NCBI GenBank assembly: GCA_009691845.1
Contig: SIAJ01000038.1
Span: 1-47,704, forward strand
Origin: Gemmataceae bacterium
GTDB lineage: Bacteria; Planctomycetota; Planctomycetia; Gemmatales; Gemmataceae
Length of the DNA: 47,704 nucleotides
Direction: 5' to 3'
The notes under the pieces are model-generated. The model saw nothing but the letters and a program-made list of their open reading frames with translations. It was not told the origin of the DNA and ran no database searches. Each line of letters opens with the position of its first letter. The first letter of the stretch is position 1. The position numbers were made by a program, and so were the translations under genes. Below, in pieces: positions 16,457 to 25,576 of the stretch.

Positions 16457-17548
16457 ATGCCAACCTACCTGCCGTGGCTGGACTTGCTTCGGTTTCTGTC
16501 ATGCGTTTTGGTTATTGTCAGTCACCTTGACCCCACTCGTGGGGTTGGGCACCTCGGTCACACCGGGGTGGGGTTGTTCTTTAGCATCTCGGGGTTTCTG
16601 ATCGGTTCCGTTCTCTTGAACGGGCGCGGCAAGCCGGCGTGGTTGGCGACGTTCTATGCCAATCGCTTCTTGCGAATTTATCCGCCACTCTTGATGGCGT
16701 TAGTGTTCGTTGGACTGTTTTTCTTGGTGTTCGGCGAGTCCGAGGAATGGATAGGCTTTCGCGACAATCTGGTGCATTACCTGACGTTCACGGTGCATCT
16801 GTCGCCCACCACCGGGAAGCCTTACGGCATCACCTGGACCTTGTGCGTCGAGGAGTATTTCTATCTGCTCTTGCCACTGATTTTGTGGGCTTTGCGTCCG
16901 CAGGGAACCGTCATCCTGTTGGTCGCGTTGATCGGACTGACCTGTGTGCTGGGGATCGACGAGCGGATTGGGACGTGGAGATTTGCCGAATACGGCCCGG
17001 GTGTCTGGTTTCTGATTCCAGTGAATTTGCTCGCGGGTGCCGTTCTGGCGATGTGTCGCCCTCGCCAACGCGAGGCATGGCCATGGGTGGGAATGATTGG
17101 GTTGCTGGGTGTGTTGATCAACGGCTGGGCGATGATCTTCCCTGCGTTTGGCCCTGTGATGGGTTTGTTGACAACGCTGGTGATCTGGTCGTTCGCGACA
17201 ACGAAGGTGGATGTGCCCGGCAGTTTGCAGATGCCGACCAAGGCGGGGAAATGGAGTTATGGCATTTACCTGTTTCATCTGCCGTTCTGCATCGCTGCCC
17301 TGATGGTGTGTCGTTCGCTCGGCTTGGAGAAATTTGGGGCGGGGGCCTATTTCATCGTCGCGGCCCTGGTTGCCACGGCCGGTGCGACCGGAATGGCGGC
17401 CCTGATGTACACAGTGGCTGAGAAGCCGATCCTGGGTCGGCGAAAATGGCTGACTGCCCGACCGTGGGCAAGGACGTTGGCGATGATCGCCCAGGTGTCC
17501 CTGGTCCCGCTGGGGCTGCTTTATTGGGTGCTGCGGTACGGTCTTTGA
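16457..17548 (+). CDS. Acyltransferase 3 family membrane protein (OafA/YrhL-like)
   Basis: A 363-residue integral membrane protein with about ten hydrophobic segments. Family motifs are YLPWLDLLRFLSCVLVIVSH (conserved His in the first helix), HTGVGLFFSISGFLIGSVLL, FYANRFLRIYPPLLMAL and GITWTLCVEEYFYLLLPLIL. Such proteins transfer acetyl or other acyl groups to extracytoplasmic sugars, lipid A, peptidoglycan or secondary metabolites; the acceptor cannot be told. The start at the ATG 16457 begins exactly at family homology. It interrupts the PPC to DUF1549 series together with the toxin-antitoxin pair that follows. Confidence 0.9.
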   Translation: MPTYLPWLDLLRFLSCVLVIVSHLDPTRGVGHLGHTGVGLFFSISGFLIGSVLLNGRGKPAWLATFYANRFLRIYPPLLMALVFVGLFFLVFGESEEWIGFRDNLVHYLTFTVHLSPTTGKPYGITWTLCVEEYFYLLLPLILWALRPQGTVILLVALIGLTCVLGIDERIGTWRFAEYGPGVWFLIPVNLLAGAVLAMCRPRQREAWPWVGMIGLLGVLINGWAMIFPAFGPVMGLLTTLVIWSFATTKVDVPGSLQMPTKAGKWSYGIYLFHLPFCIAALMVCRSLGLEKFGAGAYFIVAALVATAGATGMAALMYTVAEKPILGRRKWLTARPWARTLAMIAQVSLVPLGLLYWVLRYGL

Positions 17549-17668
17549 GGGTTGTAGTGCGTGTTTCGGCTTTCGACCTGACCGCTGAGGAAGTCCCTGG
17601 GGGTGACGTAAACTAGTCCGGACGGCTAAGATTGACGGAGTGTAGCGAAGGAAGGATGGAGGTGACCG

Positions 17669-17923
17669 GTGGTCCAAACAGCAAAGTTGTCTGCAGAGGC
17701 TGAGAAGCTCATGCCTGCGCTTGATGCGCTGTCGATCGAAGATCAAGTGGGAATTGCAGATCGGTTGTTGGCCAGCCCGGAACTTGAGAGTGCGTCTCCA
17801 GATGAGGTCAATGTGGCCTGGAGGGACGAACTTCGCAGGCGTGTCGAAGAGATCAAGAGTGGAAAAGTGGTCGGAATCCCCGCAGTGGAAGTCTTCCGGC
17901 GAATGCACGAGAAGTATGGATGA
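17669..17923 (+). CDS. Addiction-module antitoxin-like protein
   Basis: An 84-residue protein starting at GTG 17669, after a GGAGGT-type ribosome site. The pattern LSAEAEKLMPALDALSIEDQ, ADRLLASPELE, WRDELRRRVEEIKSGKV, VFRRMHEKYG matches the short 'putative addiction module component' antitoxins that pair with RelE/ParE toxins. They bind the toxin through a C-terminal helix, and their usual role is neutralisation and autoregulation. The stop codon overlaps the toxin start (ATGA), which is typical of such pairs. Confidence 0.85.
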   Translation: MVQTAKLSAEAEKLMPALDALSIEDQVGIADRLLASPELESASPDEVNVAWRDELRRRVEEIKSGKVVGIPAVEVFRRMHEKYG

Positions 17924-18225
17924 ACCCACCTCGATTTCGTCCCGAGGCCGAGGAAGAGTACGAGAAGGCCGTCGCTTTCTACGCTGCAATCGACCCGGAT
18001 TTGGGAGCTAGATTTCAGGCCAGGCTCGAAGCGGCAGTGACTAAGGCGGCATCCTCTCCCAAGCTTTACGCTCCGGACAGGGATCACGAATGCAGGCGAT
18101 GTCGGGTGAAAAAGTTTCCGTATTCGGTTCAGTATTTGGAGATGGATGACCAGATTTGGATTGTTGCGGTCGCCCATCAGAGTCGGAAGCCGGGGTATTG
18201 GCGCTATCGATCGCGACAGCGTTGA
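17920..18225 (+). CDS. RelE/ParE-family toxin
   Basis: A 101-residue protein with the ParE/RelE layout: FRPEAEEEYEKAVAFYAAID at the N-terminus, LGARFQARLEAAVTKAASSP, then FPYSVQYLEMDDQIWIVAVAHQSRKPGYW. The final HQSRKPGYW matches the conserved 'H..r.p.YW' end of ParE-like toxins. ParE members poison gyrase and RelE members cleave mRNA; the target cannot be decided. The start codon overlaps the antitoxin stop by 4 bases, so the two are translationally coupled. Confidence 0.88.
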   Translation: MNPPRFRPEAEEEYEKAVAFYAAIDPDLGARFQARLEAAVTKAASSPKLYAPDRDHECRRCRVKKFPYSVQYLEMDDQIWIVAVAHQSRKPGYWRYRSRQR

Positions 18226-18289
18226 GATTTGGGCTACGTGCGGGGAGGATGTCCCCGTTGAACAGCGTCTATCACCGAGGATTTCACAT

Positions 18290-20722
18290 ATGTCAATGCA
18301 TCGATTTGTTCTGGCGGTTCTTGCTCTGGCTGGGTTCCTCGGCACGGCGGCTGCCCAGTCGCCCTCGCCCTTGACTTCGCTGGAAGTCTTTCCGCCGGAC
18401 GTGAACCTGGAGACGGCACGCGACAAGCAGTCGTTCATCGTGCAGGCCTGGTTTGCCGATGGCCTGTCCCGCGATGTGACTGCCGAGGCGAAGGTCGCTG
18501 TCGCCAATCTCGCTTTCGCCAGATTGGAAGGGAACGTGCTCCATCCAGTCGCCGATGGTGCGACCGAGATGCTAGTCGAATGGGGCGGCAAATCTGTCAA
18601 GCTGCCCGTCAAGGTCACGGACGCCAAGGCCGATCGGCCGATCTCGTTCAAGCTCGACATCATGCCGATTTTCATGCGTTCGGGCTGCAACACCGGTTCC
18701 TGCCACGGGGCAGCTCGCGGCAAGGACGGCTTCCGCCTGTCGCTGTTCGGCTTTGATCCGGATGGCGACCACTATCGCCTTACTCGGGAAATCAACGGCC
18801 GGCGTGTGAATCTTGCGTTACCGGCTGAAAGCCTGATGATGGAAAAAGCGGCCGGAAAAGTTCCGCACACCGGCGGACAACGCATCAAGGAAGGCGACCA
18901 GTACTGGAAGGACATGATTCGTTGGCATGAAGCGGGTGTGCCGCTCGATCCACCGACCCAGGCCACGCCGATCTCGATGGAAGTCTTCCCGAAACGGGCT
19001 GTGCTCGATGGCAAGGGTGCCACGCAACGGCTGATCGTGCGGGCCAAATACAGCGACGGCACCGATCGTGACGTGACCGACCTCGCTCGATTCCTCTCCA
19101 ACAACGACACCTCCGCTCCGATCACCGATCAGGGACTCGTCACAGCGGATAGTCGGGGCGAGGCTTTCTTGATGGCCCGCTTCGCGACGTTCACGATCGG
19201 CTCGCCGTTCGTGATTCTGCCAAAGGGGCTCAAGTTCGACTTCCCGAAAGTGCCCGAAAATAACTACATCGACACGCTGATTCACAAGAAACTCAGCGAC
19301 TTGCGCATCGCTCCTTCGGAACTGTGCACGGACGAAGCCTTCTTTCGCCGCGTGTTCCTCGATGTCATCGGCATGTTGCCGACACCCGAGGAATACGAGA
19401 AGTTCATGAAGAACCCGGCCTCCAACAAGCGCGAGGCACTCGTCGACGATCTGCTCGGCCGCAAGGAGTTCGTCGAATTATGGGTCATGAAGTGGGCCGA
19501 GTTGCTGCAGATCAAGTCGTCCAACCAGGTGAGCTACAAGTCCACGTTGCTCTATTACAACTGGCTGCAAGACAAGATCTCTCGCAACGTACCGGTGAAC
19601 GAATGGGTGCAGGAACTGCTCGGCGCATCGGGCGGCACCTTCAAGAACCCCGCTACCAACTACTACCAGAACGAAACGGACATTCTCAAGGTATCCGAGA
19701 ACGTCGCTCAGGTGTTCATGGGCATGCGTATCCAGTGTACCCAGTGCCACAACCATCCGTTCGACCGCTGGACGATGAACGACTACTACGGCTTTGCCGC
19801 GTTCTTCAGCCAGATCGGCCGCAAAGGCACCGACGATCCACGTGAAATCATCGTCTTCAATTCGGGTGGCGGCGAGGTCACGCATCCGGTCACTCGGCAG
19901 CAGATGAAGCCGAAATTCCTCGGTGGAATCGAGCCGGACGTGGTGGGCAAGGATCGCCGACAAATCATGGGCAACTGGCTCGCCTCGCCGGAGAACCCGT
20001 ACTTTGCCACGAACCTGTCGAATATCGTCTGGTCGCATTTCTTCGGCAAGGGGATCATTGAAGAAGTCGACGACGTACGCGTTAGCAACCCGCCCTCGAA
20101 CGGCGAGTTGCTGGCAGCCCTGGGCAAGAAATTCACCGAGTACAATTACGACTTCAAGAAACTGGTCAAGGACATCTGCATATCGCGCACGTATCAGCTT
20201 TCGACCGTGCCGAATGCTTCCAATGAATCGGACACGCGGAACTTTGCCCGCCAATCCGTGCGGCGCATTCGTGCGGAGACGATGCTGGACATCATCTCCC
20301 AGGCCACCGAGACGAAGAACAAGTTCCCCGGCCTGCCTCTCGGTGCCCGAGCCGTGCAGATCGCGGACGGCAACGTCAGCAACTACTTCCTGACCACATT
20401 CGGCCGGGCCAGCCGTGAGAGCGTTTGCTCGTGTGAGGTCAAATTGGAGCCGACTCTCTCGCAGTCGTTGCACATGCTCAACGGCGACGCGACGACCGTC
20501 CGTATTCGCTCGGGGACATTGGTCCCAAAGCGTCTCGGTGAGAAGAAGGCGAACGAGCAGATCATCGAGGAACTGTATTTGCGAACGCTGGTTCGCCGCC
20601 CGAGCCTGATCGAAATGGACCGACTGAAGGCGGCCCTCAACGAAGAACCCGACAAGGCCCGCGGCCTGGAAGACGTCTTCTGGGCTCTGATGAATACGCG
20701 CGAGTTTATGTTTAACCACTAA
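18290..20722 (+). CDS. Secreted DUF1549/DUF1553 protein with haem-like Cys motifs
   Basis: 810 residues from the ATG at 18290 (MSMHRFVLAVLALAGFLGTAAAQ, signal peptide); a second ATG at 18296 is possible. Order of parts: an Ig-like segment (LEVFPPDVNLE, FADGLSRDVTAEAKVAV), the Cys motif SGCNTGSCHGAARGKDGF, a second Ig-like segment (MEVFPKRAVLDG, KYSDGTDRDVTDLARF), DUF1549 (FFRRVFLDVIGMLPTPEEY), the C-x2-C-H motif CTQCHNHPFDRWT near residue 482, and DUF1553 (NLSNIVWSHFFGKGIIEEVD, SVCSCEVKLEPTLSQ). It is a paralogue of the protein at 7475-9922 with one extra Ig-like segment ahead of the first Cys motif. It is followed by the PSCyt1-WD40 gene. Confidence 0.93.
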   Translation: MSMHRFVLAVLALAGFLGTAAAQSPSPLTSLEVFPPDVNLETARDKQSFIVQAWFADGLSRDVTAEAKVAVANLAFARLEGNVLHPVADGATEMLVEWGGKSVKLPVKVTDAKADRPISFKLDIMPIFMRSGCNTGSCHGAARGKDGFRLSLFGFDPDGDHYRLTREINGRRVNLALPAESLMMEKAAGKVPHTGGQRIKEGDQYWKDMIRWHEAGVPLDPPTQATPISMEVFPKRAVLDGKGATQRLIVRAKYSDGTDRDVTDLARFLSNNDTSAPITDQGLVTADSRGEAFLMARFATFTIGSPFVILPKGLKFDFPKVPENNYIDTLIHKKLSDLRIAPSELCTDEAFFRRVFLDVIGMLPTPEEYEKFMKNPASNKREALVDDLLGRKEFVELWVMKWAELLQIKSSNQVSYKSTLLYYNWLQDKISRNVPVNEWVQELLGASGGTFKNPATNYYQNETDILKVSENVAQVFMGMRIQCTQCHNHPFDRWTMNDYYGFAAFFSQIGRKGTDDPREIIVFNSGGGEVTHPVTRQQMKPKFLGGIEPDVVGKDRRQIMGNWLASPENPYFATNLSNIVWSHFFGKGIIEEVDDVRVSNPPSNGELLAALGKKFTEYNYDFKKLVKDICISRTYQLSTVPNASNESDTRNFARQSVRRIRAETMLDIISQATETKNKFPGLPLGARAVQIADGNVSNYFLTTFGRASRESVCSCEVKLEPTLSQSLHMLNGDATTVRIRSGTLVPKRLGEKKANEQIIEELYLRTLVRRPSLIEMDRLKAALNEEPDKARGLEDVFWALMNTREFMFNH

Positions 20723-20730
20723 CGGATAAC

Positions 20731-20781
20731 CTCCACAGATAACACGGATTTGAATGCAATCTGATCTGTGAAATCTGTGGA
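20731..20781. repeat. Imperfect inverted repeat
   Basis: Arms CCACAGATaaCACgGAT (from 20733) and the reverse complement in ATCTGTGaaATCTGTGG (ending 20780) flank a short spacer between the DUF1549 and PSCyt1-WD40 genes. The arms are AT-richer than the surroundings. The rest of this roughly 100-base gap shows nothing else except the ribosome site GAAGGTG before 20824. Confidence 0.6.
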
Positions 20782-20823
20782 TGACTCTCTTACTTTCGAA
20801 TTCATGTTCATTGAAGGTGCATC

Positions 20824-22899
20824 ATGTTTCGGATCTATGTTGCTTCGCTTGTGGCTGGTCTAGTAATCCTCGGTGTCAATCACTCGGCTTCCGCCGCCGA
20901 TCCCAAGGTCAAGCTGACCTACGATCAGCACGTGCTGCCGATACTAACCGCGCATTGCGTGGGTTGCCACAAGGGGGAGAGCGCCAAGGGTGGGCTCGAT
21001 CTTTCTACCTTCACCAAGTTGAAGGAGGGCGGAGCATCGGGGGAGATCATCAAGGCGGGCGATCCGGATGGCTCGCGGCTCTGGAAATTAACGGCGCACA
21101 AAGAGCAGCCGTACATGCCCCCCAAGATGCCGATGATTGCCAAGGAGCAACTCGACACCTTGGCCGCGTGGATTCAGCAAGGTGCATTGGAGAATCCAAC
21201 CTCGAAACCGGTGCCCGTGAAGCCAAAGGCCGAGGTTGGCCTCATGTCCGTCAAGCGTGGCAAGCCGGACGTGGTGCCGATGCCGACGAAGCCACTTCGA
21301 ATGGACTCGGTCGTCGCCACGGCGAAGCCGAACGCGGTGATCGCCATGGCGGCAAGTCCTTGGGCTCCGCTCGTCGCCGTCGGCGGGCAAAAGCAAGTGA
21401 TTCTCTTCCACGGCGACACACTGGAATTGCTGGGCGTGCTCCCGTTTCCCTATGGCACGCCACAAGTGCTCAAGTTCAGCCGCAACGGTGGGCTATTGCT
21501 GGCGGGTGGCGGTCGTGGCGGCCAGTCGGGCAAGGCGGTCGTGTGGGACATCAAGACTGGCGAGCAGATCATCGAAGTCGGCAACGAGCAGGATTCGGTG
21601 CTGGCCGCGGACATCTCGGCCGATCAGCAACTCATCGCGCTCGGCGGGCCCGGCAAAATGATCCGGATCTATTCGACCAAGGACGGCTCGCTTGTTCGTG
21701 AAGTCAAGAAGCACACCGACTGGATCTTCGCCGTCGAGTTCAGCCCCGACGCGGTGCTTCTGGCCACGGCCGATCGCTCGGGTGGCCTGGTCGTATGGGA
21801 ATCGGCCACGGGCCGCGAGTTCTACAACCTGCGTGGCCACACGGCCGCGATCCTCGACATTAGCTGGCGGGACGATTCGAACGTTCTCGCTTCCGCAAGC
21901 GAAGACACGACGATCAAACTGTGGGAAATGGAGAACGGCAGCCAGATCAAGAACTGGGGAGCCCACGGCGGCGGAACCCAGGCCGTCAAGTTCAGCCACG
22001 ATAATCGCCTGGTCAGCACCGGCCGCGATCGCGTGACCAAGGTGTGGGACATGAATGGTGCCAATCAGAAGGCGTTCGCCGCTCATCTGGACGTCGGCCT
22101 GCGTGCGGCCTTCAGCCACGATTCGGTCAAAGTGTACTCGGGCGACTGGACCGGCGTCGTGCAGGCGTTCAACCTGGCGGACGCAAAACTGCTCGTGCAA
22201 GCCACGACCAATCCGCAAACCGTGGCACAGTTACTCGACTTTGCTACAAAGGCACTCCCCGCGAAGCAGGCGGCGTTCGACGCGGCGAACGCGGCTTACA
22301 CTCCTGCGAGTGTGAAGGTCCAACAAGCCACAGCCGAAGCCGCTCCCGCTCAAAAACTTGCAGCCGATTCCGCGGGGATCGCCAAGACCGCTCTGGATCA
22401 GGCAACTGCATTAAAAGTGAACGTCGACAAGGCGAACGCGGGACTGGCTCCAGCTCAGGCCAAGGCGATGGCTGCTGGAATCAAGTCCTCGGCACTCGCC
22501 GAAGCGGCCGCGAAGATCAAGGTCGCCGCTGATGCGAATAAAACGAACGTCGACCTGCAAACTGCAGCCACGCAAACCAAGGCGATGGCCGACGCGGCTG
22601 GAGCAGAGTTGGCCGCCGCGACTAAAGCGGTGACGGATATTCAGACGCTAGTGAACGCGGCAACAACCGCCTACGCTCCGGCCGAGGCACTGGCACAACT
22701 GGCCGCCGCCGCCGCCAAACTTGGTGCAGATGTGCTGGCCCCGCGTGCCGCAGCCATTAAAGTTGCGACGGATGCTGTCGCTCCGATGAAGGCTGCACTC
22801 GATAAAGCCACGGCGGAACTTGCCGCAGCGAAGGCAGAGATCGAGAAACTGAAGACTCCCGCCGCTGTTGTGCCGCCGGTGCCGCCGAAGAAGGGGTAA
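20824..22899 (+). CDS. PSCyt1-type cytochrome-like + WD40 + Ala-rich coiled-coil secreted protein
   Basis: A 691-residue protein. Residues 1-24 are a signal peptide. Residues about 30-115 form a planctomycete cytochrome C-type domain with HCVGCHKGESAKGGLDL (C45, C48, H49) and MPPKMPMIAKEQLDTLAAWI. Residues about 165-460 are WD40-like repeats (FSPDAVLLATADRSGGLVVW, LASASEDTTIKLWEM, LVSTGRDRVTKVWDM). Residues about 470-675 are extremely Ala-rich and helical (AAAAAKLGADVLAPRAAAIK), a likely long coiled coil or extended helical bundle, ending in PVPPKKG. The domain pair fits the family found beside DUF1549 genes. Its function is unknown; electron-transfer or scaffolding roles are inference. Confidence 0.9.
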   Translation: MFRIYVASLVAGLVILGVNHSASAADPKVKLTYDQHVLPILTAHCVGCHKGESAKGGLDLSTFTKLKEGGASGEIIKAGDPDGSRLWKLTAHKEQPYMPPKMPMIAKEQLDTLAAWIQQGALENPTSKPVPVKPKAEVGLMSVKRGKPDVVPMPTKPLRMDSVVATAKPNAVIAMAASPWAPLVAVGGQKQVILFHGDTLELLGVLPFPYGTPQVLKFSRNGGLLLAGGGRGGQSGKAVVWDIKTGEQIIEVGNEQDSVLAADISADQQLIALGGPGKMIRIYSTKDGSLVREVKKHTDWIFAVEFSPDAVLLATADRSGGLVVWESATGREFYNLRGHTAAILDISWRDDSNVLASASEDTTIKLWEMENGSQIKNWGAHGGGTQAVKFSHDNRLVSTGRDRVTKVWDMNGANQKAFAAHLDVGLRAAFSHDSVKVYSGDWTGVVQAFNLADAKLLVQATTNPQTVAQLLDFATKALPAKQAAFDAANAAYTPASVKVQQATAEAAPAQKLAADSAGIAKTALDQATALKVNVDKANAGLAPAQAKAMAAGIKSSALAEAAAKIKVAADANKTNVDLQTAATQTKAMADAAGAELAAATKAVTDIQTLVNAATTAYAPAEALAQLAAAAAKLGADVLAPRAAAIKVATDAVAPMKAALDKATAELAAAKAEIEKLKTPAAVVPPVPPKKG

Positions 22900-22918
22900 T
22901 CTAGACCATTCATGAATA

Positions 22919-23003
22919 CGAGCCTGACGCGCAAGCGAAGGTAAAAAACATACTTCGCCCGCGCTTCAGGCTCGAATATCCCTTCGCTTGCGCATCAGGC
23001 TCG
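22919..23003. repeat. Inverted repeat with an internal third copy
   Basis: Arms 22919-22941 (CGAGCCTGACGCGCAAGCGAAGG) and 22981-23003 are reverse complements in 22 of 23 positions. A diverged third copy lies at about 22953-22974. It lies between convergent genes and may serve as a terminator. The right arm overlaps the last codons and stop of the ABC ATPase gene (stop at 22995-22997). Confidence 0.8.
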
Positions 23004-23732
23004 CCCTTCAATCAACCCAAAAAACAACTCTTCCAAATCCTGCTCTCGGTGGCGCTCTCGCAGTTCGTCCAAGGTGCCTGAATCCAGGACCTTCCCGCGA
23101 TGAATGATCGCGACGCGGTCGCAGATCTTCTCGACCTCGCGGAAGATATGGGTTGAATAGACGATGCACTTGCCACGATTCCGCAGGGCCTGCACCTGCT
23201 GAAGTACGGATCGTTGAACTAGCACATCCAGCCCGTTGGTCGGCTCGTCGAAGATGAGGACCGGCGGATCGTGAACGAGTGTACGCGCGATGGATACTTT
23301 TTGCTTCTGGCCCGTGCTCATCTTGGAGCCACGCACGTCGCGGATGTCGTTCATGGCCAGCACGTCGAACAACTCTGAGATACGTCCGGCCAGTTTCTCC
23401 TCCGGCATCCCGTTCAGTCTACCGTAATACAGCACCATTTCGCGTGCCGTCATGCGGTCATACACGCCGGTGTTCGCTGAGAGAAAACCTACGTGTCGCC
23501 TGACATCATCGGCTTGCGTTACCACATCGAAGCCGGCCACACTGGCTTTGCCTGAAGTGGGTTTAAGGAGAGTGCAGAGGATTCGTAGGGCGGTCGTCTT
23601 GCCGGCACCGTTCGGGCCGAGCAGCCCCAGGATTTCACCCGGCCGCGCGGAAAACGAGACACCCTCCACGGCCGGGATGGAACGGCCAGACGCATCGCGA
23701 AACGATTTGCAAAGCCCGGTTACTTCAATCAT
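22995..23732 (-). CDS. ABC transporter ATP-binding protein (NatA-like)
   Basis: A 245-residue ATPase beginning [11 protein letters not shown]. Walker A is [16 protein letters not shown], the signature is [20 protein letters not shown], Walker B is [12 protein letters not shown] and the H-loop is STHI. The signature and the D-loop region match ABC-2 type export ATPases such as NatA and the drug or polysaccharide exporters. Its ATG lies inside the end of the small membrane protein gene (8-base overlap), suggesting coupled translation. No ABC-2 permease is seen in the window. The stop codon and last two residues fall within the right arm of the inverted repeat at 22919-23003. Confidence 0.92.
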   Translation of the reverse strand: MIEVTGLCKSFRDASGRSIPAVEGVSFSARPGEILGLLGPNGAGKTTALRILCTLLKPTSGKASVAGFDVVTQADDVRRHVGFLSANTGVYDRMTAREMVLYYGRLNGMPEEKLAGRISELFDVLAMNDIRDVRGSKMSTGQKQKVSIARTLVHDPPVLIFDEPTNGLDVLVQRSVLQQVQALRNRGKCIVYSTHIFREVEKICDRVAIIHRGKVLDSGTLDELRERHREQDLEELFFGLIEGRA

Positions 23733-24177
23733 CAAAGTCTCGGCGACGTAGGCGTCGGTGATCCTCGTCGATGTCGTCGAGGCGATTGTTCCAACCCCGT
23801 CGTTCGTCCGGATCGGGTCCTCGCCTTTCGCGCTCTTCTTCCTCGTCTTCGATTTCATCGTAACGACGGCGAGGTCGATCATCGTAATCGTCGTAATCCC
23901 GTTGTCGCCGCCGACCGTAATTTTGTTCCTTCTCCTGGTTGGCAACGATGATGATCACGACCAGAAAGATCAGAGCGATTGGCAGCCCGCTCAGGCAGGC
24001 GAACGAAATGGCGAACCCGGCCGATACCAGGCCACCAACGAGACCGAGGACGGGCTTCTTACAGGAGAGTCCCGTGATGATCGGAATAGCGCCGCACAGG
24101 AGAATGGCAAAGAGATGGCCAAGCAGGATGGCCGTCTCGTTCATGTCGTTCTGCTGCTGCATTTGAGCAAAAAGCAT
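23725..24177 (-). CDS. Small membrane protein with Arg/Asp/Glu-rich tail
   Basis: About 150 residues from the ATG at 24177; 24144 ([12 protein letters not shown]) is an alternative start. Residues about 18-85 hold three hydrophobic segments ([53 protein letters not shown]). The remaining 65 residues are almost entirely Arg, Asp, Glu and Tyr ([20 protein letters not shown]), predicted disordered and cytoplasmic. I do not recognise a family. The stop codon overlaps the ABC ATPase start, so the two products are likely made together. A membrane anchor or regulator of the ATPase is possible but unproven. Confidence 0.6.
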   Translation of the reverse strand: MLFAQMQQQNDMNETAILLGHLFAILLCGAIPIITGLSCKKPVLGLVGGLVSAGFAISFACLSGLPIALIFLVVIIIVANQEKEQNYGRRRQRDYDDYDDRPRRRYDEIEDEEEERERRGPDPDERRGWNNRLDDIDEDHRRLRRRDFDD

Positions 24178-24248
24178 CGCTCTTACCACATTTGAAATCG
24201 ATTGTCGATCATCATAGCCGTGAGGAAGATCGTGGACACGGCTCGACC

Positions 24249-25460
24249 CTATTGCTTCCCGACTCCCAGTGCTACTAGTTTTTTACCATCGCGAACGAAC
24301 AGCTTGCCGCCCGATAACGCCGGTAATGCCCGCACGGGCAAATCGAGCATTCGAGCCCGAGCGAGTTCCTTGTAGCTTTCCGTCGAAGGGTCGATGAGCA
24401 CTACGTCGCCGTTCTCGGCACACGCGATCAACAAGCCATTCGCGGCGATCAGCCCGGCACAGCCGAAGGCTTTCTCCGTCCACTTCACTTTGCCAGAAGC
24501 CCATTCCACGCAGCGAAGTACTGCTTGTCCCTGATCCGCCCGGCCATCGATGCCAAAGAGGTGATCCTTAATCAACACAGGAGTGGAATACTGGCTCGAA
24601 ATGCTCTTGTCTCCCGACCAGACTTCTTCGAGCTTGCCGCCTTTCACTTCCAGCACAACCGCCCCCGTGCTGTACGAAGTGGAAATAAACACGCGTCCGC
24701 CGGAAACGATCGGCGTGGCCGCATTGACGGAGGCGTTGATACGGGGCCGCCAGGGGAAGCGATGTTTCACCTCGCCCTTCTCGGGGGAAACGGCAAGCAA
24801 CCCGGCGCGCGTGAAGAAGATCGCCAGTTCCTCGTCGCCGAGTTTGCCCACGACCGGGGAGGAATAACTCACGCCATCGTCCGATGCTTTCCAGAGTTCC
24901 TTGCCCGTGGCGGGATCGAAGGCCACGATGCCGGCCCCCTTCGCGCCGACGTTGATGAGGAGTTTCCCGCCCGCAAGAATGGGTGAGGTTGCCGTGCCGA
25001 AGAAGCCTTTCTCGACGCCATACTCCTTGTTCACGTGGCGGTCCCAAATGGCTGCACCTGTCTCCAGGTTCCAGGCACGCAGGTCGCCATCGGCCCCGAG
25101 TGTGAACGCTTGCTTGCCCGCGATCAACGGCACGGAACGCGGGCCGTCGTCGAAGTTGAAATCATCTCGATAGCGTGTGGCGTACGAGGACTTCCAAATT
25201 GCCTTGCCCGTCGCGGGATGCAGGCACTCCAGCACTTCTTTGTCATCAACGCGGTGGAAGAGAATCAGACGATCACCGGCAATCGCCGGGCCTGCCCATC
25301 CTGTGCCGGCGTCCCGTTTCCACAACAGTGGTGGCCCATCTTTAGGCCAGGATCGCAGCAGGCCCGTTTCGGAAGAATGCCCATCGCGATTCGTGCCGAG
25401 ATGCTGGGGCCAATCGGCCGCGACCAGAAAAGGGAGGCAAAGCAGGAGGATTCGATGCAT
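24249..25460 (-). CDS. Secreted PQQ-like beta-propeller protein
   Basis: A 403-residue protein with a short signal peptide (MHRILLLCLPFLVAADWPQ). Repeats of the PQQ enzyme/BamB type are visible: LECLHPATGKAIWKSSY, LRAWNLETGAAIWDRHV, IVAFDPATGKELWKASD, LAVSPEKGEVKHRFPW and LRCVEWASGKVKWTEKAFG, consistent with a seven- or eight-bladed propeller. The N-terminal 'DWPQHLGTNRDGHSSETGLL' is typical of planctomycete members. No PQQ-ligand set is evident, so a structural or binding role is more likely than a dehydrogenase. The gene lies 71 bases upstream of the small membrane protein gene on the same strand, and its start is divergent from the PagL-like gene. Confidence 0.9.
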   Translation of the reverse strand: MHRILLLCLPFLVAADWPQHLGTNRDGHSSETGLLRSWPKDGPPLLWKRDAGTGWAGPAIAGDRLILFHRVDDKEVLECLHPATGKAIWKSSYATRYRDDFNFDDGPRSVPLIAGKQAFTLGADGDLRAWNLETGAAIWDRHVNKEYGVEKGFFGTATSPILAGGKLLINVGAKGAGIVAFDPATGKELWKASDDGVSYSSPVVGKLGDEELAIFFTRAGLLAVSPEKGEVKHRFPWRPRINASVNAATPIVSGGRVFISTSYSTGAVVLEVKGGKLEEVWSGDKSISSQYSTPVLIKDHLFGIDGRADQGQAVLRCVEWASGKVKWTEKAFGCAGLIAANGLLIACAENGDVVLIDPSTESYKELARARMLDLPVRALPALSGGKLFVRDGKKLVALGVGKQ

Positions 25461-25576
25461 GGCGGATGACTGACGAGATTGGGGCGGGCTGGAGCCGTTA
25501 TAGGAATTCGCCGTGGCGATGGTTCACGTTGCGAGATTTCGGAAGCGAAGCTATGGGGTCGGCTGGAGAGAACTCT

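Noticed and set aside
16700..17989. 429-codon frame antisense to the acyltransferase
   Set aside because: Low-complexity His/Gln/Arg product without a domain, opposite a clear membrane protein gene.
19478..20719. 413-codon frame antisense to the second DUF1549 gene
   Set aside because: No domain is recognisable, and the sense frame is strongly supported by conserved motifs.
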